Shown here: piece after piece, positions 7,055 through 14,921 of the stretch
Numbering within the stretch: the stretch's first letter is position 1
Layout: each line of letters opens with the position of its first letter
Assembly (NCBI GenBank): GCA_029263555.1
Contig: JAJUFW010000013.1
Coordinates: 1 to 15,060 of the forward strand
DNA from: Alphaproteobacteria bacterium
GTDB lineage: Bacteria; Pseudomonadota; Alphaproteobacteria; DSM-16000; Inquilinaceae
Length of the DNA stretch: 15,060 nt
Reading direction: 5' to 3'
Position numbers and translations under genes: made by a program
The notes under the pieces: generated by a model
What the model saw: only the letters and a program-made list of their open reading frames with translations
What the model was told of the DNA's origin: nothing
Databases searched by the model: none

Positions 7055-7115
7055 TGCACAAAACAAGTTGACTCCGGGACCGGGATGTCTACATATCGCT
7101 TCATGCTGCACTGCA
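7055..7115 (+). promoter_or_regulatory. Cluster of TGCA motifs, candidate PhaR operator
   Basis: TGCA occurs at 7055-7058, 7107-7110 and 7112-7115, with a fourth at 7190-7193. The middle pair sits inside GCTGCACTGCA, just downstream of the predicted -10, and a GCAG follows at 7125-7128. PhaR, the regulator of PHA accumulation in alphaproteobacteria such as Paracoccus and Rhodobacter, binds CTGC/GCAG and TGCA-rich sites upstream of phasin genes and is released by the polymer. The motif cluster is seen directly; the link to PhaR is inference from the downstream phasin. Confidence 0.45.
7068..7095 (+). promoter_or_regulatory. Predicted phasin promoter
   Basis: A near-consensus -35, TTGACT at 7068-7073, is followed after 16 bases by TACATA at 7090-7095 as the -10 (reading ACATAT one base on gives a 17-base spacer). 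It lies 120 bp before the phasin start and is flanked on both sides by TGCA motifs, which would let a repressor block it. This is the best sigma-70-like promoter I can see in the window. Confidence 0.5.
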
Positions 7116-7214
7116 ACATTAGGGGCAGTGGAAGTCCGGACGCGGCGCCTGGTCGCCGTGCGCACGACCTTTCCCGGACCCCGGCTGACTGCATGAGCAA
7201 AAGGAGCGTGCCCA

Positions 7215-7682
7215 GTGGCTACTGCTAAGAAGACCTTTACCGGCGCCAAGGACGACATGGCCTTCGCGGCCGGGACCGACCAGGCCGTGGCGTTCGTCCA
7301 GGAACAGTTCGAGAAGGCGGCCGAAGCCTTCTTCAAGGGGTTCGACGAGATCCAGGGCCACAGCCGCGACAATCTGAGCGCAGTGATGAAGGCGAATGCC
7401 GCCGCCGTTAAGGGCCTCGAGGAAATCGGCCGCGCGTGGTTCGATCTGACGCAAGGGGTCCTTGACCAGAGCGTCTCGGCCACCAAGGCGATGATGACCG
7501 CGCGCTCCCTTCGCGAGGTCGCGGACGTCCAGAACGACTATGCCAAGGCCGCCTTCGACAGCTTCGTCGCCGAAGGCTCGCGCCTTTCGGAGATCAGCAT
7601 CAAGGCGACGAACGAGGCGTTCGCACCGCTCAGCGAGCGGGTCAGCGTCATGGTCGAGAAATTCGCGAAACCTATGGTCTGA
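7215..7682 (+). CDS. Phasin family protein
   Basis: A 155-residue, almost wholly helical, amphipathic protein of the Phasin_2 type (TIGR01841-like). It has no signal peptide. Characteristic segments are an N-terminal FAAGTDQAVAFVQEQFEKAAEAFFKGFDEIQ region, a central AAAVKGLEEIGRAWFDLTQ and the C-terminal half with VQNDYAKAAFDSFVAEGSRLSEI and FAPLSERV. Phasins coat polyhydroxyalkanoate granules, limit their coalescence and can recruit other granule proteins; the number and size of granules depend on their amount. Translation starts at GTG 7215, with AAGGAG at 7201-7206, eight bases upstream. Its own promoter, TGCA operator candidates and a strong downstream hairpin suggest an independently and highly expressed single-gene unit. 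PHA synthase genes are not in the window, so a role in PHA storage is family-based inference. Confidence 0.92.
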   Translation: MATAKKTFTGAKDDMAFAAGTDQAVAFVQEQFEKAAEAFFKGFDEIQGHSRDNLSAVMKANAAAVKGLEEIGRAWFDLTQGVLDQSVSATKAMMTARSLREVADVQNDYAKAAFDSFVAEGSRLSEISIKATNEAFAPLSERVSVMVEKFAKPMV

Positions 7683-7706
7683 TCGCCCGCGGCTTCCTAT
7701 CTAGAC

Positions 7707-7733
7707 GAGGGTCCGGTTTAGTGGAGGGTCCGG
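7707..7733 (+). repeat. Direct repeat of the terminator's 5' arm
   Basis: GAGGGTCCGG occurs at 7707-7716 and 7724-7733, 17 bp apart. The second copy is the start of the left arm of the phasin terminator; the first copy could pair with the same right arm (CCGGACCCTC at 7748-7757). Two mutually exclusive hairpins are therefore possible. Confidence 0.55.
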
Positions 7734-7757
7734 GCGGCGCTTGCAGCCCGGACCCTC
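7724..7757 (+). terminator. Strong hairpin terminator of the phasin gene
   Basis: A perfect 12-bp stem, 7724-7735 with 7746-7757 (GAGGGTCCGGGC and its complement), with a 10-base loop, 41 bp past the phasin stop. The tail is poor in T (TGCACGTTTG), so it may work as a 3'-end stabiliser as well as a terminator. Confidence 0.7.
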
Positions 7758-7831
7758 TGCACGTTTGAGGGGCGCCGGTACTTTGCTGGCGCTCTCAGTG
7801 TCCGGATCGGGGAACGCCGCCGACAGGCGGT

Positions 7832-7846
7832 CGGTTAGATTAACCG
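7832..7846. promoter_or_regulatory. Palindrome upstream of clpS, candidate operator
   Basis: CGGTTA, GAT, TAACCG at 7832-7846 is a perfect 6-bp inverted repeat with a 3-base centre, directly after another short inverted repeat, CCGCC/GGCGG, at about 7818-7830. The 190 bp between the phasin terminator and clpS contain no gene and must carry the clpSA promoter; this AT-richer palindrome is its most likely regulatory site. No -35/-10 pair could be settled. Confidence 0.35.
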
Positions 7847-7947
7847 TGGGTCGGGCTTTCTGCCTCCCTCGTTCAGAGGACTTCTAAGGGGGCGCCTGAT
7901 CTCCTATCATGACGGTAGGCGAGGCACCAGCAAGCAAACTTGAGTCG

Positions 7948-8274
7948 ATGAGCGGCATTCATAAGCACGGTGATGAAGGCCAGGGCACCGGCGTCGTCGT
8001 TCAGAGCAAGCCGAAGACCAAGAAGCCTTCGATGTACAAGGTTCTCATGCTGAACGACGACTATACGCCGATGGAGTTCGTCGTTCACGTGCTTGAACGG
8101 TTCTTCGGCAAGAGCCGTGAGGAGGCGACAAGCATCATGCTGCACGTGCACAGACGTGGCGTCGGCGTCTGCGGCGTGTTCACCTATGAGGTCGCGGAGA
8201 CCAAAGTGACGCAGGTCATGGATTTTGCCCGGCGCCATCAACATCCTCTTCAGTGCATCATGGAGAAGGATTGA
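7948..8274 (+). CDS. clpS: ATP-dependent Clp protease adaptor ClpS
   Basis: ClpS delivers N-degron substrates (proteins with Leu, Phe, Tyr or Trp at the N-terminus) to ClpAP. From ATG 7948 it has 108 residues: a short flexible N-terminus (MSGIHKHGDEGQGTG), then the ClpS core with YKVLMLNDDYTPMEFVVHVL, whose N-D-D-Y-T-P-M segment lines the substrate pocket. The core continues with the metal-site-like HVHRRGVGVCGVFTYEVAETK and a final HPLQCIMEKD. The frame is open to an ATG at 7909, but those 13 extra codons have only about half G or C at the third position, unlike the rest, and the family normally starts near 7948; neither ATG has a good ribosome-binding site. clpA follows after 54 bp in the same direction, the usual pairing. 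Confidence 0.93.
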   Translation: MSGIHKHGDEGQGTGVVVQSKPKTKKPSMYKVLMLNDDYTPMEFVVHVLERFFGKSREEATSIMLHVHRRGVGVCGVFTYEVAETKVTQVMDFARRHQHPLQCIMEKD

Positions 8275-8328
8275 GCGCCGGCTCCCGGTTGAATTGTCGT
8301 AACGGACCGCACGGTCAAGGACGGCTGC

Positions 8329-10638
<2,310 letters not shown>

Positions 10639-10662
10639 GGCCGGACCGGACCCTTCGGATTT

Positions 10663-10699
10663 CGACCCCGAAGCCGCCGGCTTCGGGGTCGTTTCGTCT
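10663..10699 (+). terminator. Intrinsic terminator of clpSA
   Basis: A perfect 13-bp stem, 10663-10675 with 10679-10691 (CGACCCCGAAGCC and its complement), with a 3-base loop (GCC), followed by TTTCGTCTT. It starts 25 bp after the clpA stop and isolates clpSA from the guanine deaminase gene. Confidence 0.85.
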
Positions 10700-10723
10700 T
10701 CCAACGGCAGGGAGCGGGAAGCA

Positions 10724-11194
10724 GTGAACCGGGAGCAGTTCATGCGGCGCGCGATCGAGCTGTCGCGCCAGAAGATGCAGGCGGGAGAGGGGGGACCCTT
10801 CGGGGCGGTCGTCGTCAAGGACGGCACGATCGTCGGCGAAGGCTGGAACTGCGTGACCTCCAGGAACGACCCGACCGCCCATGCGGAGGTGGTCGCGATC
10901 AGGGACGCCTGCGCCCGGCTCCGAACCTTCACTCTTCAAGGCTGTGAGCTCTACACCAGCTGCGAGCCCTGTCCGATGTGCCTGGCAGCGACCTATTGGG
11001 CACGGGTCGACCGGCTCTACTACGGCAACACCATCCAGGATGCCGCCGACATCGATTTCGACGATTTCTATTTCTACCGGCAGCTCAGCCTGCCCATCGG
11101 CGAACGCGATCTGCCCATGATCCGGATGCTGCCCGACGAGGCGCTGGAGGTCTTCGGCGAATGGGCCCGGAAGCCCGACAAGACCCCCTACTGA
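10724..11194 (+). CDS. guaD: Guanine deaminase (cytidine-deaminase fold, GuaD type)
   Basis: A 156-residue zinc deaminase matching Bacillus-type GuaD nearly end to end. It converts guanine to xanthine plus ammonia, for purine salvage or nitrogen recovery, in the cytoplasm. Zinc and catalytic residues: H53 and E55 in HAE, C83 and C86 in PCPMC. GGPFGAVVVKDG (23-34) is the substrate-side loop, and D113/D114 in DFDD correspond to the aspartate that contacts guanine in the Bacillus enzyme. The C-terminus ends in a lone Tyr after a basic stretch, as in that family, where the tail is domain-swapped in the dimer. It starts at GTG 10724 with GGAG about 9 bases upstream; this start aligns with the known N-terminus (MNRE). 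tRNA adenosine deaminase TadA is the main alternative but lacks the FDD segment. It is probably co-transcribed with the DUF925 gene 17 bp downstream. Confidence 0.88.
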   Translation: MNREQFMRRAIELSRQKMQAGEGGPFGAVVVKDGTIVGEGWNCVTSRNDPTAHAEVVAIRDACARLRTFTLQGCELYTSCEPCPMCLAATYWARVDRLYYGNTIQDAADIDFDDFYFYRQLSLPIGERDLPMIRMLPDEALEVFGEWARKPDKTPY

Positions 11195-11211
11195 GCCCCG
11201 AGCGCCTGGAC

Positions 11212-11835
11212 ATGACAGCCACGGCCGATCCCGCCGCCGCGGCGGAAGCCGATCTCGAGGCGCGCTTCGTCGAAATGGCCCGGGCAAACCTGGTCAACCG
11301 GGCGATCCTGGATCGCCTGCCGGGGCTGGGCCTTCCCGATTGCTGGCTGGTGTCGGGCTGCCTTTTCCAGACGGTCTGGAACCTGCTCACCGGCCGGCCG
11401 CCGACCGCCGGCATTGCGGACTATGATCTCTTCTATTTCGACGGAAGGGATCTCTCCTGGACGGCGGAAGACCGGGTCATCGCCCGCTGCGGCCAGGCCT
11501 TCGCCGATTTGGGCGTCACCGTTCAGGTGCGCAACCAGGCCCGCGTCCATCTCTGGTACGAGGCGAAATTCGGCTTCCCCTATGCGCCGCTTCGGTCGTC
11601 GACGGAAGCCATCGACCGGTTCCTGAGCCCGGTCTGCAGCGTCGGGCTTCGCCCGATCGCGGGCGGAGGCTTCGAGCTTTACGCGCCCTTCGGCCTTTCC
11701 GACATTTTCGCCATGATCATCCGGCCGAACCCGAAGTTCAGGCTGTCCCCGGCCGCCTTCGAGGCCAAGGCCGCGCGATGGCGGAAGGAATGGCCGGAGG
11801 CGCGCCTTGCGGCAGGGACGTCGCCGGCCGGCTGA
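11212..11835 (+). CDS. DUF925 family nucleotidyltransferase-like protein
   Basis: A 207-residue protein of the NTP_transf_6 (DUF925) family. The diagnostic block is SGCLFQTVWNLLTGRPPT (48-65), immediately followed by the acidic pair D70/D72 in IADYDLFYFD, the expected metal-binding residues of the nucleotidyltransferase fold. C-terminal blocks include HLWYEAKFGFPY and FGLSDIFAMIIRPN, which are also typical. What it transfers and onto what are unknown for the family. The start is the ATG at 11212, 17 bp after guaD; the open frame continues upstream into guaD, but only as a shadow. Its ribosome-binding site is weak (CTGGA), consistent with translational coupling to guaD. It is convergent with the FemAB-like gene across 30 bp. 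Confidence 0.85.
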   Translation: MTATADPAAAAEADLEARFVEMARANLVNRAILDRLPGLGLPDCWLVSGCLFQTVWNLLTGRPPTAGIADYDLFYFDGRDLSWTAEDRVIARCGQAFADLGVTVQVRNQARVHLWYEAKFGFPYAPLRSSTEAIDRFLSPVCSVGLRPIAGGGFELYAPFGLSDIFAMIIRPNPKFRLSPAAFEAKAARWRKEWPEARLAAGTSPAG

Positions 11836-11865
11836 ACGATGCGCCGGGATCGGTCCGACCCCACG

Positions 11866-13032
11866 TCATTCGCCGTCGGCCTTCCGGAAAGGCGACTCCT
11901 CGGCCAGGGCCGCAATCTCGCATTCGACCATCCGGGTCTCGTGTTCCAGGAACTCGCGAACGGCCCGCTCGAGCGCCGGATCGCGGATCAGATGGGCGCT
12001 GTAGGTCCGCACGGGCAGGTACCCGCGCTGGATCTTGTGCTGGCCCTGCGCGCCGGCCTCGACTCGGCGCAGGCCCCTGGCGATCGCGAATTCGATCGCC
12101 TGGTAGTAGCAGGCCTCGAAGTGGAGATATCTGACCTCCTCGTCCGCACCCCAGTTGCGACCGTACAGGGTATCGGTCCCGATCAGGTTCAGGGCGCCGG
12201 CAACCGGATGCCCGTCGCGTTCGGCCATCACCAGCGCGATCCGGTCGGCCAGGCGCTCGCCCAAGAGGTCGAAGAAGCGCCGCGTCAGGTAGGGGTGTCC
12301 CCATTTGCGGTCGCTGGTGTTGCGATAGAAGCGGAAGAAGGCGTCCCAGTGCCGCGGCTCGATTTCCGAACCTGTCAGCACCTTGAGGCGGATGCCGCTT
12401 TCCTGGACCTCGCGGCGCTCCTTCCGGATCGCCTTGCGCTTGCGGCTGCTGAGATCGGCCAGGAACGCGTCGAACGATTGGTAGCCCCGGTTCTCCCAGT
12501 GGTACTGCTGCCCGATCCGCTGCAGCCACCCGGCGTCGCAGAGCCGCTCGCAGTCGGACCGGGTCGGAAAGGTCACATGGACGGATGACGCGCCCCGTTC
12601 GACGGCAAGCTGCTCCAGGGCACGGATCAGGATCTCCGTGACCTGGTTCCGGTCGCATCCGGGCCGGACCAGAAGGCGCGGGCCCGGGACGGGCGTGAAG
12701 GGCACGGCTACCTGGATCTTGGGATAGTAGCGCCCGCCCGCCCGCTCATAGGCGTCGGCCCAGCCATGGTCGAAGACGTATTCGCCGAAGGAATGGCTTT
12801 TCAGATAGGCCGGCGCGCAGCCGATCACGGTCCCCGCCGCGTCCTCGACGACCACATGCTGGGGCAGCCAGCCGGTCTTCGCCGTCGCCGAGCCGGATTC
12901 CTCCAGCGCCGACAGGAATGCATGGCACAGGAACGGATTGTCCGGTCCGGCGCAGGCGTCCCAATCGGCGGCCGGAACCTCGCGGATGTCGGTAAACACC
13001 TTGATGGCGGCGGGTTTGCTGCCGTCCGGCAT
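11866..13032 (-). CDS. FemAB-like (DUF482) acyltransferase, GNAT fold
   Basis: A 388-residue protein of the FemAB_like/DUF482 family, named for its relation to peptidoglycan-bridge aminoacyltransferases; activity in Gram-negatives is not established. It has no signal peptide, so it is cytoplasmic. Family signatures: NPFLCHAFLSALEESGSA (32-49), YVFDHGWADAYERAGG (85-100) with YYPKIQVAVPFTPV, the basic helix SSRKRKAIRKER (195-206), GRNWG (291-295), LHFEACYYQAIEFAI (303-317) and GAQGQHKIQRGY (327-338). The last two blocks form the acyl-donor side of the second GNAT-like domain. GTGAGG lies four bases before the ATG. It lies 139 bp downstream of the RidA-family gene on the same strand, an arrangement I believe is common in alphaproteobacteria, so the two may share a transcript. 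Confidence 0.9.
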   Translation of the reverse strand: MPDGSKPAAIKVFTDIREVPAADWDACAGPDNPFLCHAFLSALEESGSATAKTGWLPQHVVVEDAAGTVIGCAPAYLKSHSFGEYVFDHGWADAYERAGGRYYPKIQVAVPFTPVPGPRLLVRPGCDRNQVTEILIRALEQLAVERGASSVHVTFPTRSDCERLCDAGWLQRIGQQYHWENRGYQSFDAFLADLSSRKRKAIRKERREVQESGIRLKVLTGSEIEPRHWDAFFRFYRNTSDRKWGHPYLTRRFFDLLGERLADRIALVMAERDGHPVAGALNLIGTDTLYGRNWGADEEVRYLHFEACYYQAIEFAIARGLRRVEAGAQGQHKIQRGYLPVRTYSAHLIRDPALERAVREFLEHETRMVECEIAALAEESPFRKADGE

Positions 13033-13171
13033 GAGGCCTCACGGGGGAGATGGGAAAAATAGGGGTGAGCGGTGGCGACTGTCCTAAGAACTGGGCCGGC
13101 GAACCGTTTCCGACAAGGGTATCGGGGCGATGCGCCGGCCATTGCAGGGGCTATCGGGCGGCGCTGCCGTT

Positions 13172-13636
13172 TCAGGCGATTTCCAGAATGGCTTCGACCT
13201 CCACCGCCGCGCCGAAGGGAAGGGACGACACGCCGACCGCGGAGCGGGCATGCTTGCCCTTGTCTCCGAAGACCTCAGCCATCAGGTCGGAGGCGCCGTT
13301 GACGACCTTCGACTGTTCCCCGAAATCCGGCGTGCTGTTGACGAAGCCGACCAGCTTCACGATGCGGGCCACCCGGTCCAGGTCGCCCAGCGCGGCCTTC
13401 GCCTGGGCCAGGATGTTGATCGCGCACAGCCGCGCGCAGGCCGTGCCGTCTTCGACCGACACGTCTCCGCCCAGCTTGCCCTTGTAGCGGATCTGGCCGT
13501 CCAGCATCGGCAGCTGGCCGGAGATGTAGAGCATGGATCCGGATTGAACGGTCGGTACGTAGTTCGCCGCCGGTGCGGCCGCCTGCGGCAGTTCGATCCC
13601 CAGTTCCTTCAACCGCGCGTCGATGTTTCCGGCCAT
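13172..13636 (-). CDS. RidA family protein
   Basis: A 154-residue member of the YjgF/YER057c/UK114 (RidA) family, in the slightly longer subgroup with an N-terminal helix (about 155 residues rather than 128). RidA deaminates reactive enamines and imines such as 2-aminoacrylate made by PLP enzymes, protecting the cell from damage. The two functional residues of E. coli RidA have equivalents here: R131 in HARSAVGV and, 15 residues on, E146 in VEVEAI. This longer subgroup has not been shown to share the full RidA activity, so the exact reaction is inference. The start is fixed: an in-frame stop lies four codons upstream of ATG 13636. The ribosome-binding site is weak (TTGAGA). The gene is divergent from the small lipoprotein at 13868 across 231 bp. 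Confidence 0.93.
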   Translation of the reverse strand: MAGNIDARLKELGIELPQAAAPAANYVPTVQSGSMLYISGQLPMLDGQIRYKGKLGGDVSVEDGTACARLCAINILAQAKAALGDLDRVARIVKLVGFVNSTPDFGEQSKVVNGASDLMAEVFGDKGKHARSAVGVSSLPFGAAVEVEAILEIA

Positions 13637-13736
13637 TTCAGCTATGTCTCAACGTTTAGTTGTTGCGTTGGATCCGGTCGCACCTTAGCGGGCCGCCCGC
13701 CGTCCGAAAAGCGCGGCGTCCGGATGCGGCTTCCCG

Positions 13737-13758
13737 GGCCCCCGCCATCGCGGGGGCC
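13737..13758. repeat. Extragenic palindrome (REP-like)
   Basis: GGCCCCCGC, CATC, GCGGGGGCC at 13737-13758 is a perfect 9-bp stem with a 4-base loop, in the middle of a divergent intergenic region where no transcript should end. Short extragenic palindromes with runs of C and G like this are scattered in multiple copies in many alphaproteobacterial genomes. Six T at 13777-13782 lie 18 bp away, too far for a standard terminator on the plus strand. Confidence 0.5.
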
Positions 13759-13867
13759 TACCACGGGAGTTGTGCGTTTTTTCGGTTGAGCCGTCCCGAA
13801 CGTTTGCCTAACGCTAGATGCGCAAGATTCCGCAATCATTGTCGTTAATCACTGCCCGGAGCCAGAA

Positions 13868-14257
13868 ATGCCGTTCCGCATGATGCCTCTTCGGCTGGTC
13901 GTCCTCGCGACCGCCGCTCTCGGACTTGCCGCCTGCGCCGGACTGGCGAGGCCCGGAAACGAACTCTGGCCCTATGGCTATACCGGGAGCGGCGGGGTCG
14001 GAGCCCAGGCGGCGCCGGCCGCCACGCTGGAGCCGGCCGGCGTCGCCGCGCCAGAGGCCGTTGCCGAAAACGGGCCGGCGGCGCTTGTCATGCGGGACGC
14101 CGGCGGTCAGAGGACGACCTATCTGACGAACCGCTCCGCCCGGGAGATCTCCGTCGTCTTTCAGCTCGAAGGCCAGCCGATTCAGCAGGTGACGGTTCCG
14201 CCGGGGAGCGAGATGCAGGTCGGTTCGACGTCCGGCCGGATCATCGCCGTCCGCTAG
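13868..14257 (+). CDS. Small hypothetical lipoprotein
   Basis: A 129-residue predicted lipoprotein. Its signal has a Met/Arg-rich start, hydrophobic LVVLATAALGL and lipobox LAAC with the lipidated C23. An Ala/Pro/Gly-rich low-complexity linker (about 45-70) leads to a compact C-terminal domain (about 71-129) that looks like a small beta-sandwich: alternating polar and hydrophobic strands ALVMRD, TTYLTNRSAREISVVFQLEG, QQVTVPPGSEMQVG and GRIIAVR. I do not recognise a named family. The C-terminal domain may be a ligand- or wall-binding module on the periplasmic face of a membrane. CGGAG seven bases before the ATG supports the start. A possible promoter is TTGAGC (13786-13791) with TAACGC 17 bases on, but it is weak. 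Confidence 0.65.
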   Translation: MPFRMMPLRLVVLATAALGLAACAGLARPGNELWPYGYTGSGGVGAQAAPAATLEPAGVAAPEAVAENGPAALVMRDAGGQRTTYLTNRSAREISVVFQLEGQPIQQVTVPPGSEMQVGSTSGRIIAVR

Positions 14258-14259
14258 CC

Positions 14260-14286
14260 CCGGCCGGAGCCGGATGTCCGATTTTT
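14260..14286 (+). terminator. Weak terminator candidate after the small lipoprotein
   Basis: CCGGC at 14260-14264 pairs with GCCGG at 14269-14273. CGGA (14265-14268) can alternatively pair with TCCG (14277-14280), which is followed directly by A and five T (14282-14286). The second pairing puts a short stem right against the T-run, as in an intrinsic terminator, but the stem has only 4 bp. Confidence 0.3.
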
Positions 14287-14393
14287 GTCACGGGAGCAAA
14301 AGGGGCGACGGGAATAGAACGGGGGCCTGGGACGTTGGCGCCTGCGATCGGGCGTCCAATCGTCCGTCAGGAGTCGAGGGGAGTTCCACTCAG

Positions 14394-14684
14394 ATGCGTC
14401 GCACCCTTTCCAGCATCGCCCTGGCCGCTCTGGCCGCCGCCCTGATGGCGACACCCGCGGCCGCCAAGAAGGGGCACCATCACGGGCATCGACACTACGA
14501 CCGGCACCACCATCACCACGATCATCACCCGCGCCACTATCACGGGCCGGAGGTGGTCGTCGTTCCGCCCCCGGTGATTCATTACGAGGCGCCGCGCGTG
14601 CGGTATCGTCCGGCACCGCCGCCGGCGGTTTATGTCGAGCCTCAGCCCTTGCTCAGCATCACGGTTCCGCTCGTCATCCGCTGA
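14394..14684 (+). CDS. Histidine-rich small exported protein
   Basis: A 96-residue protein with a clean Sec signal peptide (MRRTLSSIALAALAAALMATPAAA, cleavage after residue 24) and an extraordinary His-rich segment: 14 of residues 28-50 are His, in runs up to five, mixed with Arg, Asp and Gly. The remainder is a Pro/Val/Tyr-rich tail (VVVVPPPVIHYEAP, RPAPPPAVYVEPQP) ending in short hydrophobic strands. No family is recognised. Such His clusters bind Ni, Zn, Cu or Co, so a periplasmic metal buffer or chaperone is plausible, but this is inference from composition only. The frame is open up to an ATG at 14274, but ATG 14394 fits the signal peptide and follows GAGGGGAG (14376-14383) by 10 bases. 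No metal transporter or regulator lies beside it within the window. Confidence 0.7.
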   Translation: MRRTLSSIALAALAAALMATPAAAKKGHHHGHRHYDRHHHHHDHHPRHYHGPEVVVVPPPVIHYEAPRVRYRPAPPPAVYVEPQPLLSITVPLVIR

Positions 14685-14701
14685 CGGGCGGTATGGCAGG
14701 G

Positions 14702-14838
14702 GGCAGCTTCCGGGCGCTGGCGGGCGTCGGCCGACGCGCGCCCGGCGACGCGGAAGTTCCCTTGCGGGCCCGAATCGGGGGAACGGGGTCGCAAGCTGCC
14801 GGGCGGCGGTGTCGGGGGGAGGCACCGCCGCCTTTTTT
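14702..14838 (+). ncRNA. Candidate structured RNA ending in an intrinsic terminator
   Basis: Between the His-rich gene and the convergent DUF533 gene the sequence can fold into a closed three-way-junction-like structure. P1: GGCAGCTT (14702-14709) with AAGCTGCC (14793-14800). P2: CCGGGCGC (14710-14717) with GCGCCCGG (14738-14745), starting immediately next to P1 so the two could stack, extended past a 6-base bulge by GCGTC/GACGC (14724-14728/14733-14737) with a GGCC loop. P3: GTTCCC (14756-14761) with GGGAAC (14779-14784), loop containing GGGCCC. One base after P1 closes comes a terminator stem and six T. It could be a free small RNA or the structured 3' UTR of the His-rich gene. It matches no RNA family I can recall. 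The high GC content makes chance stems common, so confidence is moderate. Confidence 0.4.
14802..14838 (+). terminator. Intrinsic terminator
   Basis: GGCGGCGGTG at 14802-14811 pairs perfectly with CACCGCCGCC at 14823-14832 around an 11-base loop, followed at once by six T (14833-14838). This is the only textbook rho-independent terminator with a full T-run in the window. It reads on the plus strand, 117 bp after the His-rich gene stop, which is unusually far and leaves room for the structured stretch. Confidence 0.88.
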
Positions 14839-14921
14839 GCCGAAGGACGTCGCCCCGACAGGCGTCCACGCGACGGCGCTTTTCCGCCCGTTGCGGACAA
14901 GCCCCCTGCCGCAGGGGTGCC

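Noticed and set aside
13094..13140. GGCCGGC and GCCGGCC arms between the RidA and FemAB-like genes
   Set aside because: Only 7 bp with a 33-base spacer in GC-rich DNA and no T-run; chance is likely.
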